Assembly (NCBI GenBank): GCA_002700385.1
Contig: PADC01000004.1
Coordinates: 1-64,000 of the forward strand
Length of the DNA stretch: 64,000 nucleotides
Source: Cycloclasticus sp.
GTDB taxonomy: Bacteria > Pseudomonadota > Gammaproteobacteria > Methylococcales > Cycloclasticaceae
Direction of reading: 5' to 3'
The notes below the pieces were generated by a model that searched no databases, had not been told where the DNA came from, and saw only the letters and a program-made list of their open reading frames with translations. Shown in pieces: positions 9,793 to 19,278 of this stretch (positions within the stretch are counted from its first letter, which is position 1; the number at the start of each line of letters is the position of its first letter). A program made the position numbers and the translations under genes.

Positions 9793-10821
9793 TTAAATGG
9801 CAATGCACCTTTTAATGGCTGCTACAAACGAGGTTTGAAATTTTTTATGATTATTATTAAACCAGTGTTTCGCATTTGTTTTTAGCTTGCTCTTTTCATT
9901 TTTTGACAATCTGAGTGTTGCTTCAATGATATGTTCTAAATGAGAGGGATCAAATGTAAACCTTCTAGAACATCTTAGTGGTTCATGATCAATTGTTTTA
10001 ATAAGAAATCCTCTATTCGGTTGCACTAACTCATTCATTGGGTAGCCATCCGTGGTTATGACAATTGAGCCACAGCTTAAAGGTTCGCATATGTAGTGAC
10101 CGAAACCTTCTGCTTCGGATGGGCACAAGTGTATTTCCGATTCATTTTGGAGTTGACTCAGTTTATCCTTTGTTAGGAATTTATTAATAATATTAAGGTT
10201 ATTTGCGTTGAATTTTTTTAAGTGCGCGGCATTACGAACAATTACTTTCAATTCTGGCCATTCCGGGTGTTCGGACCATAATTTCACCAAATTTAAGGTG
10301 CCTTTATAATGGCTATTGCCAGCAATATGTATGAATGTATTTGGCTTTTGTTCATATTGTACGTTATAGGGGCTTATACTCGAAAAGCTAGTGTAGACTG
10401 CTGGCAGGGCTTGACTATCAAAAAACCTTTTTGCACTGTATGTCTTGCATATAAATAAATCCATCTCAGATAGAAGGTCGTACGATTCTTTACGAAGCCA
10501 TTCTAGGTTTGGAATTAAAATATTTTTACCTGTGGTGTTTATATTACACTCAAGGATTGACTCTAAATGTATGGTTAATAATATATTGTGATCGTTTTTA
10601 TTTAAGTCAAATAAAGGGATTATGAATTGGAGGTATTTATCTTTAAGTTTAAAGAATTTGTGATAATGTTGCCGTTCTCCATTTTGATAAATTGTAAAGC
10701 CCGTACTCTCTAAAATAGAGCTTATTACCATTGCATCATGGTTTAAACCCCCGTTATTGTCGTGATAGCAAATATTTATAATATTGTTTTGATGATTTAT
10801 TCGAGAGAAAGGAGTGTACAA
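9793..10821 (-). CDS. Glycosyltransferase (GT4/GT1-like)
   Basis: The only minus-strand glycosyltransferase of the left half apart from a GT-C protein at 22.8 kb. The 342-residue product contains the EAEGFGHYICEPLSCGS donor-binding signature (E-x7-E) near residue 230, preceded by a second Rossmann domain starting near residue 165. The start is read as TTG at 10821, because no ATG precedes the N-terminal strand IINICYHDNNGG; this start is uncertain. The reverse orientation and strongly AT-rich codon use suggest separate insertion into the locus. Confidence 0.75.
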   Translation of the reverse strand: MYTPFSRINHQNNIINICYHDNNGGLNHDAMVISSILESTGFTIYQNGERQHYHKFFKLKDKYLQFIIPLFDLNKNDHNILLTIHLESILECNINTTGKNILIPNLEWLRKESYDLLSEMDLFICKTYSAKRFFDSQALPAVYTSFSSISPYNVQYEQKPNTFIHIAGNSHYKGTLNLVKLWSEHPEWPELKVIVRNAAHLKKFNANNLNIINKFLTKDKLSQLQNESEIHLCPSEAEGFGHYICEPLSCGSIVITTDGYPMNELVQPNRGFLIKTIDHEPLRCSRRFTFDPSHLEHIIEATLRLSKNEKSKLKTNAKHWFNNNHKKFQTSFVAAIKRCIAI

Positions 10822-11126
10822 AATGGGTGCCTAAGATTATTTTTTGTGTAGCTAATGATTCCTTATCGTTATTATAAACTTTGCATGGGTGTGAGTTTAC
10901 GATTTTTTTAAGAGGTTTCTGCTAATAATTGCATACCAAAGATCTAAATTTGTGGTCTAACACTAGAGGGTAACGTCTCTCCTTCGATACAATAATAAAG
11001 TAAGTGTAAACGACTGAAGTATCATACGTTTAATATATTGCTCTAAATTGTTTTTTTGATTTTTTTATCGTACTTGTTTTTCTGCTCTTGGGTGCTAAAC
11101 TGTATGAAATTAATTAGGCAATAGGC
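10822..11126. other. Divergent intergenic region
   Basis: About 305 bp between the divergent glycosyltransferase (minus) and the small LPGY membrane protein (plus). It must contain promoters for both directions, but no clear -35/-10 pair or operator stands out by eye. No coding frame is supported. Confidence 0.35.
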
Positions 11127-11495
11127 TTGGATTCAATGGCTAAAGAATTAGATTTAAATGAGCGCATAGTGTTAAATGCGATTTTTGCAAAAATTGATAA
11201 AACAGCTTTTTCTTTGTCAACAGGAATGGTTTTTTTTCTCACTATGTTTGTGATTACAACCATTTCAATTCTTAAAAATGATGGTGAGAGTGTAATGGTC
11301 GGCCCTGATTTAATTGCTCTTGCTTATTATTTACCGGGGTATAACTTGACGTGGGTTGGTAATTTTTTAGGATCGTTATACGTTGGTATCGTCGGACTTG
11401 CATTAGGTTGGTTTTTTGGAATGCTCTGGAACCTAACACATTATTTGTATTTAGCAATATTAATGAATAAAATTAATTTGTTTAAGATAGATTAG
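11127..11495 (+). CDS. Small membrane protein with stand-alone LPGY two-helix module
   Basis: A 122-residue protein with two predicted transmembrane helices (about residues 28-50 and 76-105). Between them lies the YYLPGYNLTWVGNFLGSLYVG signature, with LPGY at residues 69-72. The same helix-loop-LPGY-helix unit occurs twice in the next gene and once at the C-terminus of the flippase-like protein at 19.3 kb. The ORF could start at TTG 11127 or the in-frame ATG at 11136 (MAKEL); the choice changes only three residues. I recognise no described family. Context suggests a membrane subunit or adaptor of the surrounding glycolipid-modifying cluster. Confidence 0.75.
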   Translation: MDSMAKELDLNERIVLNAIFAKIDKTAFSLSTGMVFFLTMFVITTISILKNDGESVMVGPDLIALAYYLPGYNLTWVGNFLGSLYVGIVGLALGWFFGMLWNLTHYLYLAILMNKINLFKID

Positions 11496-11618
11496 ATTAT
11501 TATTTAATCTACTTGCTTATGCGCACTTCCTTTTTCAGAACGAGTTGAATATTTATATTCAAAGTGTACTGGGAATATCGTAAAAATGTGTTAAATATTT
11601 GATGGAGTTTGTTTGGAA

Positions 11619-13754
11619 ATGGATAACAAAAAAGAAAATATCAACTCGAGTTTTCTCAGTGAAGCTATACGCTTAAATTTAAAATTATTAGGTTTTGTTT
11701 TTGGAAGTGTAGCTGGTGTTACACTTTTTTTAGTCACCCTAATATCTCATTATATGGGGGGTGGAGATGCGCTACATTTGTTGAGTGTTTTTTTTGTTGG
11801 CTATTCAGTTTCTATTTCCGGTGCTTTTATAGGCTTTATATGGGCTTTTCTTTATGGCGGGTTACTGGGCTCTTTTTTCTACCATACGTACGCCAAATCC
11901 CTAGGTTCTAAAATTGCGCATGTCATCAATGATAATCAGGAGGCGAACGTATTTACAAAGCCCCAGATATTGAAGTTAGAAAGTCATTCGGTTGGACTGG
12001 CTGTTGGCTTTAGCCTTTCATTGCTATTGGTTATATCGACAAATATTTTAGTTTTAAGAGGTACTGCAGAAGAAAGCATCCACGCTGCATTATTGTCTTT
12101 TTATTTGCCAGGCTATTCGGTTAGTTTTGTTGGAAGCATAATTGGGGCTCTGCAACTATTTGTTATTGCTTACTTCACTTTTAGAGTCTTTAGTTTTATC
12201 TATAACAAATTATCAAATTATAGAAACAATGAGTCACCGAGACTTGTTTACTACAAACCAAAAGAAAAGGAACTTGAAAAACTTGAAGCAGCCGAGCATG
12301 TCTGCATTTTAGGTGCTGGCCCAGCAGGTTTAGCCACCGGTCACGAATTATGTTCAAACAATACTCAAGTCACGGTACTTGAGAAAAACGATTATGTCAG
12401 CGGACTATGCAGAACTGTTGAGGTGAATGGATATCGTTTTGATTTGGGTGGGCATCGTTGGTTCACTCAGAACGAAGAACTGAACAATTGGTTTCGTCGT
12501 TTAATGAAAGATGAAATTGTGATGGTGAATCGTATCAGTCGAATTTACTATGGAGGTAAGTATTTTAACTACCCTTTGAGTATTAAAGATGTTGTTACAA
12601 AAGCAGGACCAGTAACAATATTCTTAGCGGGCGTTACCTTTTTTAAAGCATTAATTCAATATTCGGTTTTTGATAAGCAGGTCGTTAATATGAAGCAGGC
12701 TTACACCAAACAATTTGGTAGTAAGTTATACGAAATGTTTTTTAAGATTTATACAGAAAAAGTTTGGGGAAAACCTTGCGAGGAACTGTCCTCAGACTGG
12801 GTAAGTCAACGAAGTAAAGGCTTAAATATTATGACTATTTTACGTGAAGCCATTGCTCATAGTAAAAATAGGGTTGTTAGCCTGGTTGACGAGTTTATGT
12901 ACCCAAGACTGGGGTTTGCACGTATCTGTGAACGATTGGCTGAGGATATAACAGCTGTTAAAGGGAACGAAATTTTACTTAACTCAACAGTAACTAAAGT
13001 TACTTACCATGGCCCAAGAGATTTTGAAGTTGAATATACTCAAGATGGTGAAACTGTATCTGTCAAAACGGATTCTGTGGTCTCTACAATCCCTTTAGGA
13101 ATTTTGGCGCAAATTATTGTTCCTTCTGCAGATGAAAAAGTCTTGGCTGCTGCTAGAAGCATGGAGTTCCGGGACTTGATCACTGTTAACGTGATGTTCA
13201 ATAAGAAACAAGTGTCCAAAGACACATGGTTGTATCTTCAAGATCAGGACCTCATTTTTGGTCGCCTGCATGAGCCTAAGAACTGGAGCGTAGATATGGT
13301 TCCAGATGATGATCATACATCGTTAGTTCTTGAGGTGTTTTGTACTGCTGGTGATGAATTATGGTCGTTGAGTGATGATGAAGTGGCAAAACGATGCGTG
13401 GATGATCTCGTTGATAAATTGAACTTTGTGGAGCGTGATGAAGTGGATGGGTGGGCTGTAATCCGTACAAGGCAAGCGTATCCAGTGTACGATCTGCAGT
13501 ACGGTGAAAAAACAAAAATCGTAAATGATTTTGTAGAACAGTTTGAAGGGTTGCATATTGCTGGGCGTGGTGGCTCATTCCGTTATAACAACTCGGATCA
13601 TTCTATTGAAATGGGCTTAATGTTAGGGCGTAAAATACTTGGTTATCCTGTTGATCACATGGCGGTAAATACTGAATCAACTTACCACGAAGAAAAAAAC
13701 TTGAGTGGTCCTCAAAGAGATCATTATAAATCAAAGAAAATTGTCGTTGATTAA
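11619..13754 (+). CDS. Membrane-anchored FAD-dependent oxidoreductase with two N-terminal LPGY modules
   Basis: About 711 residues. The N-terminal 200 residues hold four transmembrane helices arranged as two tandem modules, the first with FVGYSVSISG, the second with YLPGYSVSFVG. A soluble flavoprotein domain follows, starting with the dinucleotide-binding CILGAGPAGLATGHEL around residue 230, then SGLCRTVEVNGYRFDLGGHRWF. This resembles UDP-galactopyranose-mutase/protoporphyrinogen-oxidase-like amine oxidases. The C-terminal GGSFRYNNSDHSIEMG segment is the usual FAD-contacting end. ATG 11619 is chosen; TTG 11613 is equally placed relative to GGAG at 11604. The substrate is unknown, and membrane anchoring suggests a lipid-linked sugar or polyprenol. 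Confidence 0.8.
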   Translation: MDNKKENINSSFLSEAIRLNLKLLGFVFGSVAGVTLFLVTLISHYMGGGDALHLLSVFFVGYSVSISGAFIGFIWAFLYGGLLGSFFYHTYAKSLGSKIAHVINDNQEANVFTKPQILKLESHSVGLAVGFSLSLLLVISTNILVLRGTAEESIHAALLSFYLPGYSVSFVGSIIGALQLFVIAYFTFRVFSFIYNKLSNYRNNESPRLVYYKPKEKELEKLEAAEHVCILGAGPAGLATGHELCSNNTQVTVLEKNDYVSGLCRTVEVNGYRFDLGGHRWFTQNEELNNWFRRLMKDEIVMVNRISRIYYGGKYFNYPLSIKDVVTKAGPVTIFLAGVTFFKALIQYSVFDKQVVNMKQAYTKQFGSKLYEMFFKIYTEKVWGKPCEELSSDWVSQRSKGLNIMTILREAIAHSKNRVVSLVDEFMYPRLGFARICERLAEDITAVKGNEILLNSTVTKVTYHGPRDFEVEYTQDGETVSVKTDSVVSTIPLGILAQIIVPSADEKVLAAARSMEFRDLITVNVMFNKKQVSKDTWLYLQDQDLIFGRLHEPKNWSVDMVPDDDHTSLVLEVFCTAGDELWSLSDDEVAKRCVDDLVDKLNFVERDEVDGWAVIRTRQAYPVYDLQYGEKTKIVNDFVEQFEGLHIAGRGGSFRYNNSDHSIEMGLMLGRKILGYPVDHMAVNTESTYHEEKNLSGPQRDHYKSKKIVVD

Positions 13755-13989
13755 TGCCTTTTTAATATTATTCGGATGATGCTTTGATGTATGAATTTTT
13801 GATGATCGCTTATTAGTTTTATTTGATGACCTAACGGTTTGAGAAAAGTAAGCTTCCAACAATATTTCTAATATCATTTAAGAAAAGCAAGATGTTGAAT
13901 TTACTCTCATCTTGAAACATTTAAATGCTTTAAAATTTGAAATGTCTGTTTATATTTCAAGGGATAATAATGAACAAGGCTAAAAAAGT

Positions 13990-14979
13990 ATGACGATCAG
14001 TATCGTTATGCCGGTATACAACGGTATCGGCTTTATTGAAAAAAGTTTACCACCTCTATCTAAGATGTTAAACGATAGTGAGGTTATTGAACTGATAGTG
14101 ATTGATGACGGCTCATCGGATGATTCAATGGCATTGGCAAAAGAATTTGGTGCTAAGGTACTAGAGTCAGGTGGTAGGAAGGGGCCAGGCGCAGCACGAA
14201 ATATTGCAGTAGAACAGGCAAAGGGCGAAATTGTTTGGTTTGTTGACGCGGATGTTGTTGTTCGAAGTGATGCGCTGATTGAGTTAAAAAAAGGCTTTGA
14301 TAACGAAGAGGTTGTTGCTGTTTTTGGTTCATACGATGATAGCCCTCCAGCCCAGAACTTTTTATCTCAGTATAAAAATATGGTCCACCATTATTATCAT
14401 CAGCAAGCGAGCAGGGATGCTTCAACCTTTTGGTCAGGGTGTGGAGCGATCAGGAGAAAGGTGTTTTTAGAGCTAGGTGGTTTTGATGTAGAACAGTTTA
14501 AGCACCCATCTATTGAAGATATTGAATTGGGTTATAGGATTAAGGAGTCGGGTGGCAAAATTTCTTTAATACCCGAACTTCAATGTAGTCACCTTAAAGT
14601 ATGGCGATTTTTTAATTTGGTTCATACAGAGTTTTTTCGCCGAGCTATTCCTTGGGCACGCCTTATGCTTAGACAAGAGCAAATGACGAATGATCTAAAT
14701 GTAGGTGTAGGTGAACGTGTTAGAGCTATTTTGGCAATGTTATTAATGTTGTTTTTTTTGTTGTCTTGTTTCGGTTTGCTCACATGGTGGATTACTCTAA
14801 GCATGGGTATAGTAGGGCTCATAGCTAATAGTCAATTTATTAGTTTTTTCAATCGTAGAAAAGGTTTTTTCTTTACCTGTGGTGGTTTTTTGTATCATCA
14901 ATTTTATTACTTATATAGTTCGATAGCATTTGCTTTTGCAGTAATTGAAAAAGTGCTAATAAGAGATAAAACCCCTTAA
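13990..14979 (+). CDS. Family 2 glycosyltransferase with C-terminal membrane helices
   Basis: A 329-residue protein with an N-terminal GT-A domain: VIDDGSSDDS near residue 38, the metal-binding VDADVVV near residue 83, and SIEDIELGYRIKESGG near residue 175. After residue 245 there are two hydrophobic segments (AMLLMLFFLLSCFGLLTWW and a weaker second one), so the catalytic domain is tethered to the cytoplasmic face of the membrane. It stands between the two FAD oxidoreductases, with 235 bp and 356 bp spacers, and probably works with them on a lipid-linked substrate. Confidence 0.85.
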   Translation: MTISIVMPVYNGIGFIEKSLPPLSKMLNDSEVIELIVIDDGSSDDSMALAKEFGAKVLESGGRKGPGAARNIAVEQAKGEIVWFVDADVVVRSDALIELKKGFDNEEVVAVFGSYDDSPPAQNFLSQYKNMVHHYYHQQASRDASTFWSGCGAIRRKVFLELGGFDVEQFKHPSIEDIELGYRIKESGGKISLIPELQCSHLKVWRFFNLVHTEFFRRAIPWARLMLRQEQMTNDLNVGVGERVRAILAMLLMLFFLLSCFGLLTWWITLSMGIVGLIANSQFISFFNRRKGFFFTCGGFLYHQFYYLYSSIAFAFAVIEKVLIRDKTP

Positions 14980-15335
14980 CTCCCTTGAATTTTTATTTTT
15001 AAGAGAACAAAAAGTGATAATAAAGTTGAGTAGGTAACGTGATATTGCTAGTGATGTAGTATTTGTTATTTTTTGCAACAATGACTATAAGCTTTATGCT
15101 AACGAATTTTAAACGTTGCAACATAATTTGGACAAAATTGTTGACTCTGAGAAGAAAAGAAATTTCAACATTAATCTTTTTTTCGTTCAGTCACAAGGTG
15201 TTAATGTTTTTTTAGCATTATATTTAAATGATTTGTTCAATGAAGGGTGTTTTGAAATACTTGTTGATTATTAAGTGTATCTAGACCCAAACTAAGATAT
15301 GAAAATATTAATTTATATGGAAATGGATAATTAAG
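14980..15335. other. AT-rich spacer
   Basis: About 355 bp between the GT2 gene and the second FAD oxidoreductase. No coding frame on the + strand. A 69-codon minus-strand frame overlaps the downstream gene and has no recognisable product. No terminator hairpin or operator is evident. Confidence 0.3.
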
Positions 15336-16739
15336 ATGAGTGAAGTACATATTGTTGTTTTGGGTGGTGGCCCGGCAGGTTGTGGGGCAGCGTATCAACT
15401 GCGTAAAGAAGGCAAGGCTAAGGTCACGTTGATTGAGCAAACTCAAATGTTGGGTGGCAATTCAGGTAGTTTTGAGGTTGATGGTCAATATCTCGATTTT
15501 GGTAGTCATCGATTACATGCGGCCTGTGACCCTGAGATTCTACGTGATATTAAACAAATGCTGGGTGATGACTTGGCGCATCGTGATCGTCATGGACGTA
15601 TTCGTTTAAGGGATAAATGGCTACATTTTCCACTTAAAACCACTGACTTGATGATGCGTCTTGATAAACCTTTTGCCTTCGGTGCAGCTTGGGATGTTCT
15701 TAAGCGTACGTTGTTCGGAAAGGGGGATGAAGGGACTACCTTCGCGTCTGTTTTAAAGGCTAATCTTGGACAAACTATTTGTGAACATTTTTATTTTCCT
15801 TACTCTCGTAAATTGTGGGGGCATGAGCCGGACAAGCTATCAGGCATCCAGGCGCATAAGCGTGTTTCAGCAGGTTCGATATCTAAAATTATCAAACGGT
15901 TGGCTAAGCCGCCTGGAGCGGGTAAATTCTATTATCCACGTAAAGGCTTCGGACAAATAAGTGAAGTATATGCACAAGAAGGTGAGAAACTTGGCGCGAA
16001 AATAAAAATGGGCTGGTCTGCTAACAAAGTAGTACAGCTACAAGGAGGCGGTTTTGATATTGAACTCGTAAATAAGGCCGGTGATAAAGAGAATTTAAAA
16101 GCTGATCAAATTTGGTCTACCATCCCAGTCACCATCCTCAGTAAAATGATTGAACCCTCGGTGCCTCAGGAGGTACTAACTGCCGCTGAAAAAATTACTT
16201 ATCGCTCTATGGTGCTTGTTTACCTGTCTCTCCCTGTTGATCAGTGGACAACAACAGATGCTCATTATTTTCCTGAGAAAGATATCCATATGACTCGAAT
16301 TTCTGAACCGAAAAACTATTTTGGGTTACAAGAACCAAAGGGGCAAACCATAGTCTGTGCCGAGATTCCTTGTGAGCGTGGAGATGCTATCTGGAATATG
16401 TCTGACGAGGAGCTTGGTCATTTAATTCTACAAGATATGGCTACGGCAGATTTGCCGATTCACGAACCGTCTAAAGTCTTTTCAAAACGCTTGCCTCAGG
16501 CATACCCTATTTACACAATGGGTTATGAGAATGACCTTAATGCAATGGATAACTGGATTGATGCTATACCTAATTTACTGATATATGGTCGTCAGGGATT
16601 TTTTGCTCACGATAATACTCACCATGCGCTTTATATGGCCTATTCAGCAGTAAATTGTTTAGATAGTGAGGGCAATTTTGATCATAATCGTTGGCTTGAG
16701 TACCGAGATATTTTTGCTACTCATGTAGTTGAAGATTAA
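15336..16739 (+). CDS. FAD-dependent oxidoreductase (amine-oxidase/UGM-like)
   Basis: A 467-residue soluble flavoprotein that begins with VVLGGGPAGCGAAYQL (GxGxxG, dinucleotide binding), then LGGNSGSFEVDGQYLDFGSHRLH, the same layout as the flavin domain of the membrane-anchored protein at 11.6 kb. It lacks membrane helices. Basic, conserved-looking KLWGHEPDKLSG near residue 160 parallels KVWGKPCEELSS of its paralogue. The two are distant paralogues in one cluster, suggesting successive redox steps or a hetero-oligomer. It starts the tight run of genes reaching 20.5 kb. Confidence 0.8.
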   Translation: MSEVHIVVLGGGPAGCGAAYQLRKEGKAKVTLIEQTQMLGGNSGSFEVDGQYLDFGSHRLHAACDPEILRDIKQMLGDDLAHRDRHGRIRLRDKWLHFPLKTTDLMMRLDKPFAFGAAWDVLKRTLFGKGDEGTTFASVLKANLGQTICEHFYFPYSRKLWGHEPDKLSGIQAHKRVSAGSISKIIKRLAKPPGAGKFYYPRKGFGQISEVYAQEGEKLGAKIKMGWSANKVVQLQGGGFDIELVNKAGDKENLKADQIWSTIPVTILSKMIEPSVPQEVLTAAEKITYRSMVLVYLSLPVDQWTTTDAHYFPEKDIHMTRISEPKNYFGLQEPKGQTIVCAEIPCERGDAIWNMSDEELGHLILQDMATADLPIHEPSKVFSKRLPQAYPIYTMGYENDLNAMDNWIDAIPNLLIYGRQGFFAHDNTHHALYMAYSAVNCLDSEGNFDHNRWLEYRDIFATHVVED

Positions 16740-16756
16740 TAAGGTCCGAGAGTAAC

Positions 16757-18262
16757 TTGTCTATCAAAACTAACGATAACAACATAGAAGATACTGAGTG
16801 TATGGAGGAGTCTCATAAAATTACATGGGGCTGGATATTAGGGTTAACTCTAATGGCACTCCTATTGCGCTTGATTGGATCGAATAGTGGCTTGTGGTTG
16901 GATGAAATATACTCGGTAGTTAATCAATTCCGTTTCTCCCCACTTCAATTGCTCGTAACGTATGTGGGTGATAATCAACATCCACTTTACGCTTTGTTAG
17001 CCAGTGTTAGTATTTCTGTGTTTGGTGAGCAACCTTGGGTTGTTCGTTTTCCTGCTATTATATTTGGAGTTGCTTCGATACCTGCGATTTATAGTTTAGG
17101 GCGTCGTGTCGGTGATGATAAAGAAGCATTACTTGCAGCTGCATTATTAGCAGTTTCTTACCATCATGTTTGGTTTTCTCAAAATGCACGTGGTTATTCT
17201 GCGATTGCACTAGCGGCTATTCTTTGTACAGATCGCTTTCTCAACTTAATATCTAAAAAGCGACAAAGTGACGTTTTTTTGTTTGCGATTATCGTCGCCT
17301 TAGGGTGCTACGCTCACCTGACTATGGTGTTTATCGTTATCGGGCAATTTTTAGCATTTTTATTATGGCTTCTTTTGCTTCGTGATAATGATGCTCGGAT
17401 GAATAGCTGGCAATTGCCTATTCAGGCTTTTGTGCTCTCTGGTCTATTAACGATGGCATTTTACATGCCTATTTTAAGCCAAGTGGTAGACTATTTTGTT
17501 AATAAACCTTCTGGAATGGAGGAGTTGTCTACTCATGCATGGGCATTAGCAGAAGCCCTTCGAAGTTTGGAAATAGGCTTTGGAGGTGGCACGTTTTTGC
17601 TCGCTGGAGGTTTAATTACGTTGGTCGGCGTGGGAAGCTTCTATAAACGAAACAAATTAGCGCTAGCTATTTTTATTAGTTCGATATTGGTAACTTTTTT
17701 AGTTGCCTTTTTTGCTCGTGGCACCATGTACCCCCGTTTTTTCTTTTTCTTAGCCGGTTTTTTTATATTGATCGGTGTGCGTGGTGTTATGGTAACGACT
17801 TCTTTTTGCGCAAAATTCTTTTTTCCTCGAAATCAACACCATAAGGTTGTTCAGCAATTACCACTTTTAGTTATGTTAGTCATAATTTTGGTGTCTGCTT
17901 TTTCTATGCTGCGTAATTATCAATACCCAAAAATGAATTTCGAAGGTGCAATAGAGTGGCTAGAAACGGAAGTTGGTCAGAGTGGAATTATTGTGACAGC
18001 TGGCGTGGCCGCATGGCCTTATAGAGTTTATTATGGGGTTGATTGGCCTGAAGTGAAGACTGCAGAAGATATAGATCGCTTAAAAAGCCCCGATAGTCAG
18101 CTTTGGATGGTCTATACTTTTCGGCGTTATATGCAACAGTCAGCTCCAGAGGTGTCTGCTATTATTGAAAGGAGTTGTACTGAGCAAAAACGTTTTCATG
18201 GTACTTTAGGTGGTGGCGATATAGTTGTCTGTCGTTTGGATTTTGTTGATAAAAGGAGTTAA
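16757..18262 (+). CDS. GT39/ArnT-like membrane glycosyltransferase (GT-C)
   Basis: A 501-residue polytopic protein of the GT-C superfamily. The first periplasmic loop contains [14 protein letters not shown] with the acidic DE pair that acts as catalytic site in polyprenyl-phosphate-sugar-dependent transferases such as ArnT and [14 protein letters not shown] follows in the usual place. About eleven hydrophobic segments are visible. The start is a TTG at 16757 by length; ATG 16802 would shorten it by 15 residues and still keep every helix. The donor is expected to be the polyprenyl-phosphate sugar made by the next gene product. Confidence 0.8.
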   Translation: MSIKTNDNNIEDTECMEESHKITWGWILGLTLMALLLRLIGSNSGLWLDEIYSVVNQFRFSPLQLLVTYVGDNQHPLYALLASVSISVFGEQPWVVRFPAIIFGVASIPAIYSLGRRVGDDKEALLAAALLAVSYHHVWFSQNARGYSAIALAAILCTDRFLNLISKKRQSDVFLFAIIVALGCYAHLTMVFIVIGQFLAFLLWLLLLRDNDARMNSWQLPIQAFVLSGLLTMAFYMPILSQVVDYFVNKPSGMEELSTHAWALAEALRSLEIGFGGGTFLLAGGLITLVGVGSFYKRNKLALAIFISSILVTFLVAFFARGTMYPRFFFFLAGFFILIGVRGVMVTTSFCAKFFFPRNQHHKVVQQLPLLVMLVIILVSAFSMLRNYQYPKMNFEGAIEWLETEVGQSGIIVTAGVAAWPYRVYYGVDWPEVKTAEDIDRLKSPDSQLWMVYTFRRYMQQSAPEVSAIIERSCTEQKRFHGTLGGGDIVVCRLDFVDKRS

Positions 18263-18263
18263 C

Positions 18264-19232
18264 GTGACAAAACTTATTATTCAAATACCTTGTCTCAATG
18301 AGGCCGATCATTTAGCCGAAACCATTGCAGATTTACCTAAAGAAATTTCAGGTGTTGATAATATTGAATATTTAGTTATTGACGATGGAAGTACAGATAA
18401 CACCTCAGAAGTTGCGACTCAATTAGGTGTTCATCATGTTATTCGTCACACTAGAAATAAAGGATTAGCGACTGCATTTAGAACAGGGTTGGATGCTTGT
18501 TTGCGCTTAGGGGCAGATATTATTGTGAATACCGATGCCGATAATCAGTACCAAGGGGCAGATATACCGTTGTTGATTGAGCCAATTTTAGCTGGACGTG
18601 CGGAATTAGTGGTTGGTGATCGTGGGGTAGGTTCCCTAGAAGGTTTTTCTTACCTTAAACAACGCTTACAAACTTTAGGGAGTTGGGTAATTGGAAAAGC
18701 TTCCGGATTGCATACGCCAGATGCAACAAGCGGTTTTCGAGCTTTATCTCGACAAACTGCGCAAAATACCGTTGTACTCAGTGATTATTCTTATACGCTC
18801 GAAAGCCTTATTCAGGCAGGTGAGTCTAAGTTAGCGGTAGAATTTGTAAACATACGTATTAACCCTCAGACACGCCCATCACGCTTAATGAAGAGCATGT
18901 GGCAATATATACGCACATCAACAGTCGCTATCGTAAGAGCGTATACACTTTACCGTCCTCTAAGAGTATTTACCATTTTGGGATTTATTCTAATTGGACT
19001 TGGGCTAATTCCAGGAGTTCGTTTTATTTACCTTTTTTCTATTGGAGAAACAAAAGGTCATATTCAATCATTGATACTTAGTTCAATTCTATTGATCATT
19101 GGGTTCCAATCTCTGGTCATAGGTTTATTGGCTGACTTGATAGGATCCAACCGTAAACTTTTAGAGGAAGTGATTGGTCGAGTTCGTCGGTTAGAATTGA
19201 GTTCAAACCAACGCGGATCTAATGATAAATAA
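18264..19232 (+). CDS. Polyprenyl-phosphate glycosyltransferase (DPM/GtrB-like GT2)
   Basis: 322 residues from a GTG start at 18264, which is placed by the strong AAAGGAG at 18252-18258; the frame is open further upstream within the preceding gene. The N-terminal GT2 domain has [11 protein letters not shown] near residue 37 and NTDADNQY near residue 85, typical of dolichol-phosphate-mannose-synthase-like enzymes. TSGFRALSR and the basic [11 protein letters not shown] follow. Two C-terminal helices (about residues 230-300) match the GtrB/ArnC membrane anchor. The expected reaction transfers a sugar from a nucleotide donor to undecaprenyl phosphate, feeding the GT-C enzyme upstream. Confidence 0.87.
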   Translation: MTKLIIQIPCLNEADHLAETIADLPKEISGVDNIEYLVIDDGSTDNTSEVATQLGVHHVIRHTRNKGLATAFRTGLDACLRLGADIIVNTDADNQYQGADIPLLIEPILAGRAELVVGDRGVGSLEGFSYLKQRLQTLGSWVIGKASGLHTPDATSGFRALSRQTAQNTVVLSDYSYTLESLIQAGESKLAVEFVNIRINPQTRPSRLMKSMWQYIRTSTVAIVRAYTLYRPLRVFTILGFILIGLGLIPGVRFIYLFSIGETKGHIQSLILSSILLIIGFQSLVIGLLADLIGSNRKLLEEVIGRVRRLELSSNQRGSNDK

Positions 19233-19278
19233 TGTCGTGTCTAACGACAAAAAGGCATCATTGCTTAAATGGTGACTA

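Noticed and set aside
13276-13578. 100-codon minus-strand frame inside the FAD oxidoreductase gene
   Set aside because: Antisense shadow of a well-supported gene, with low-complexity His-rich translation.
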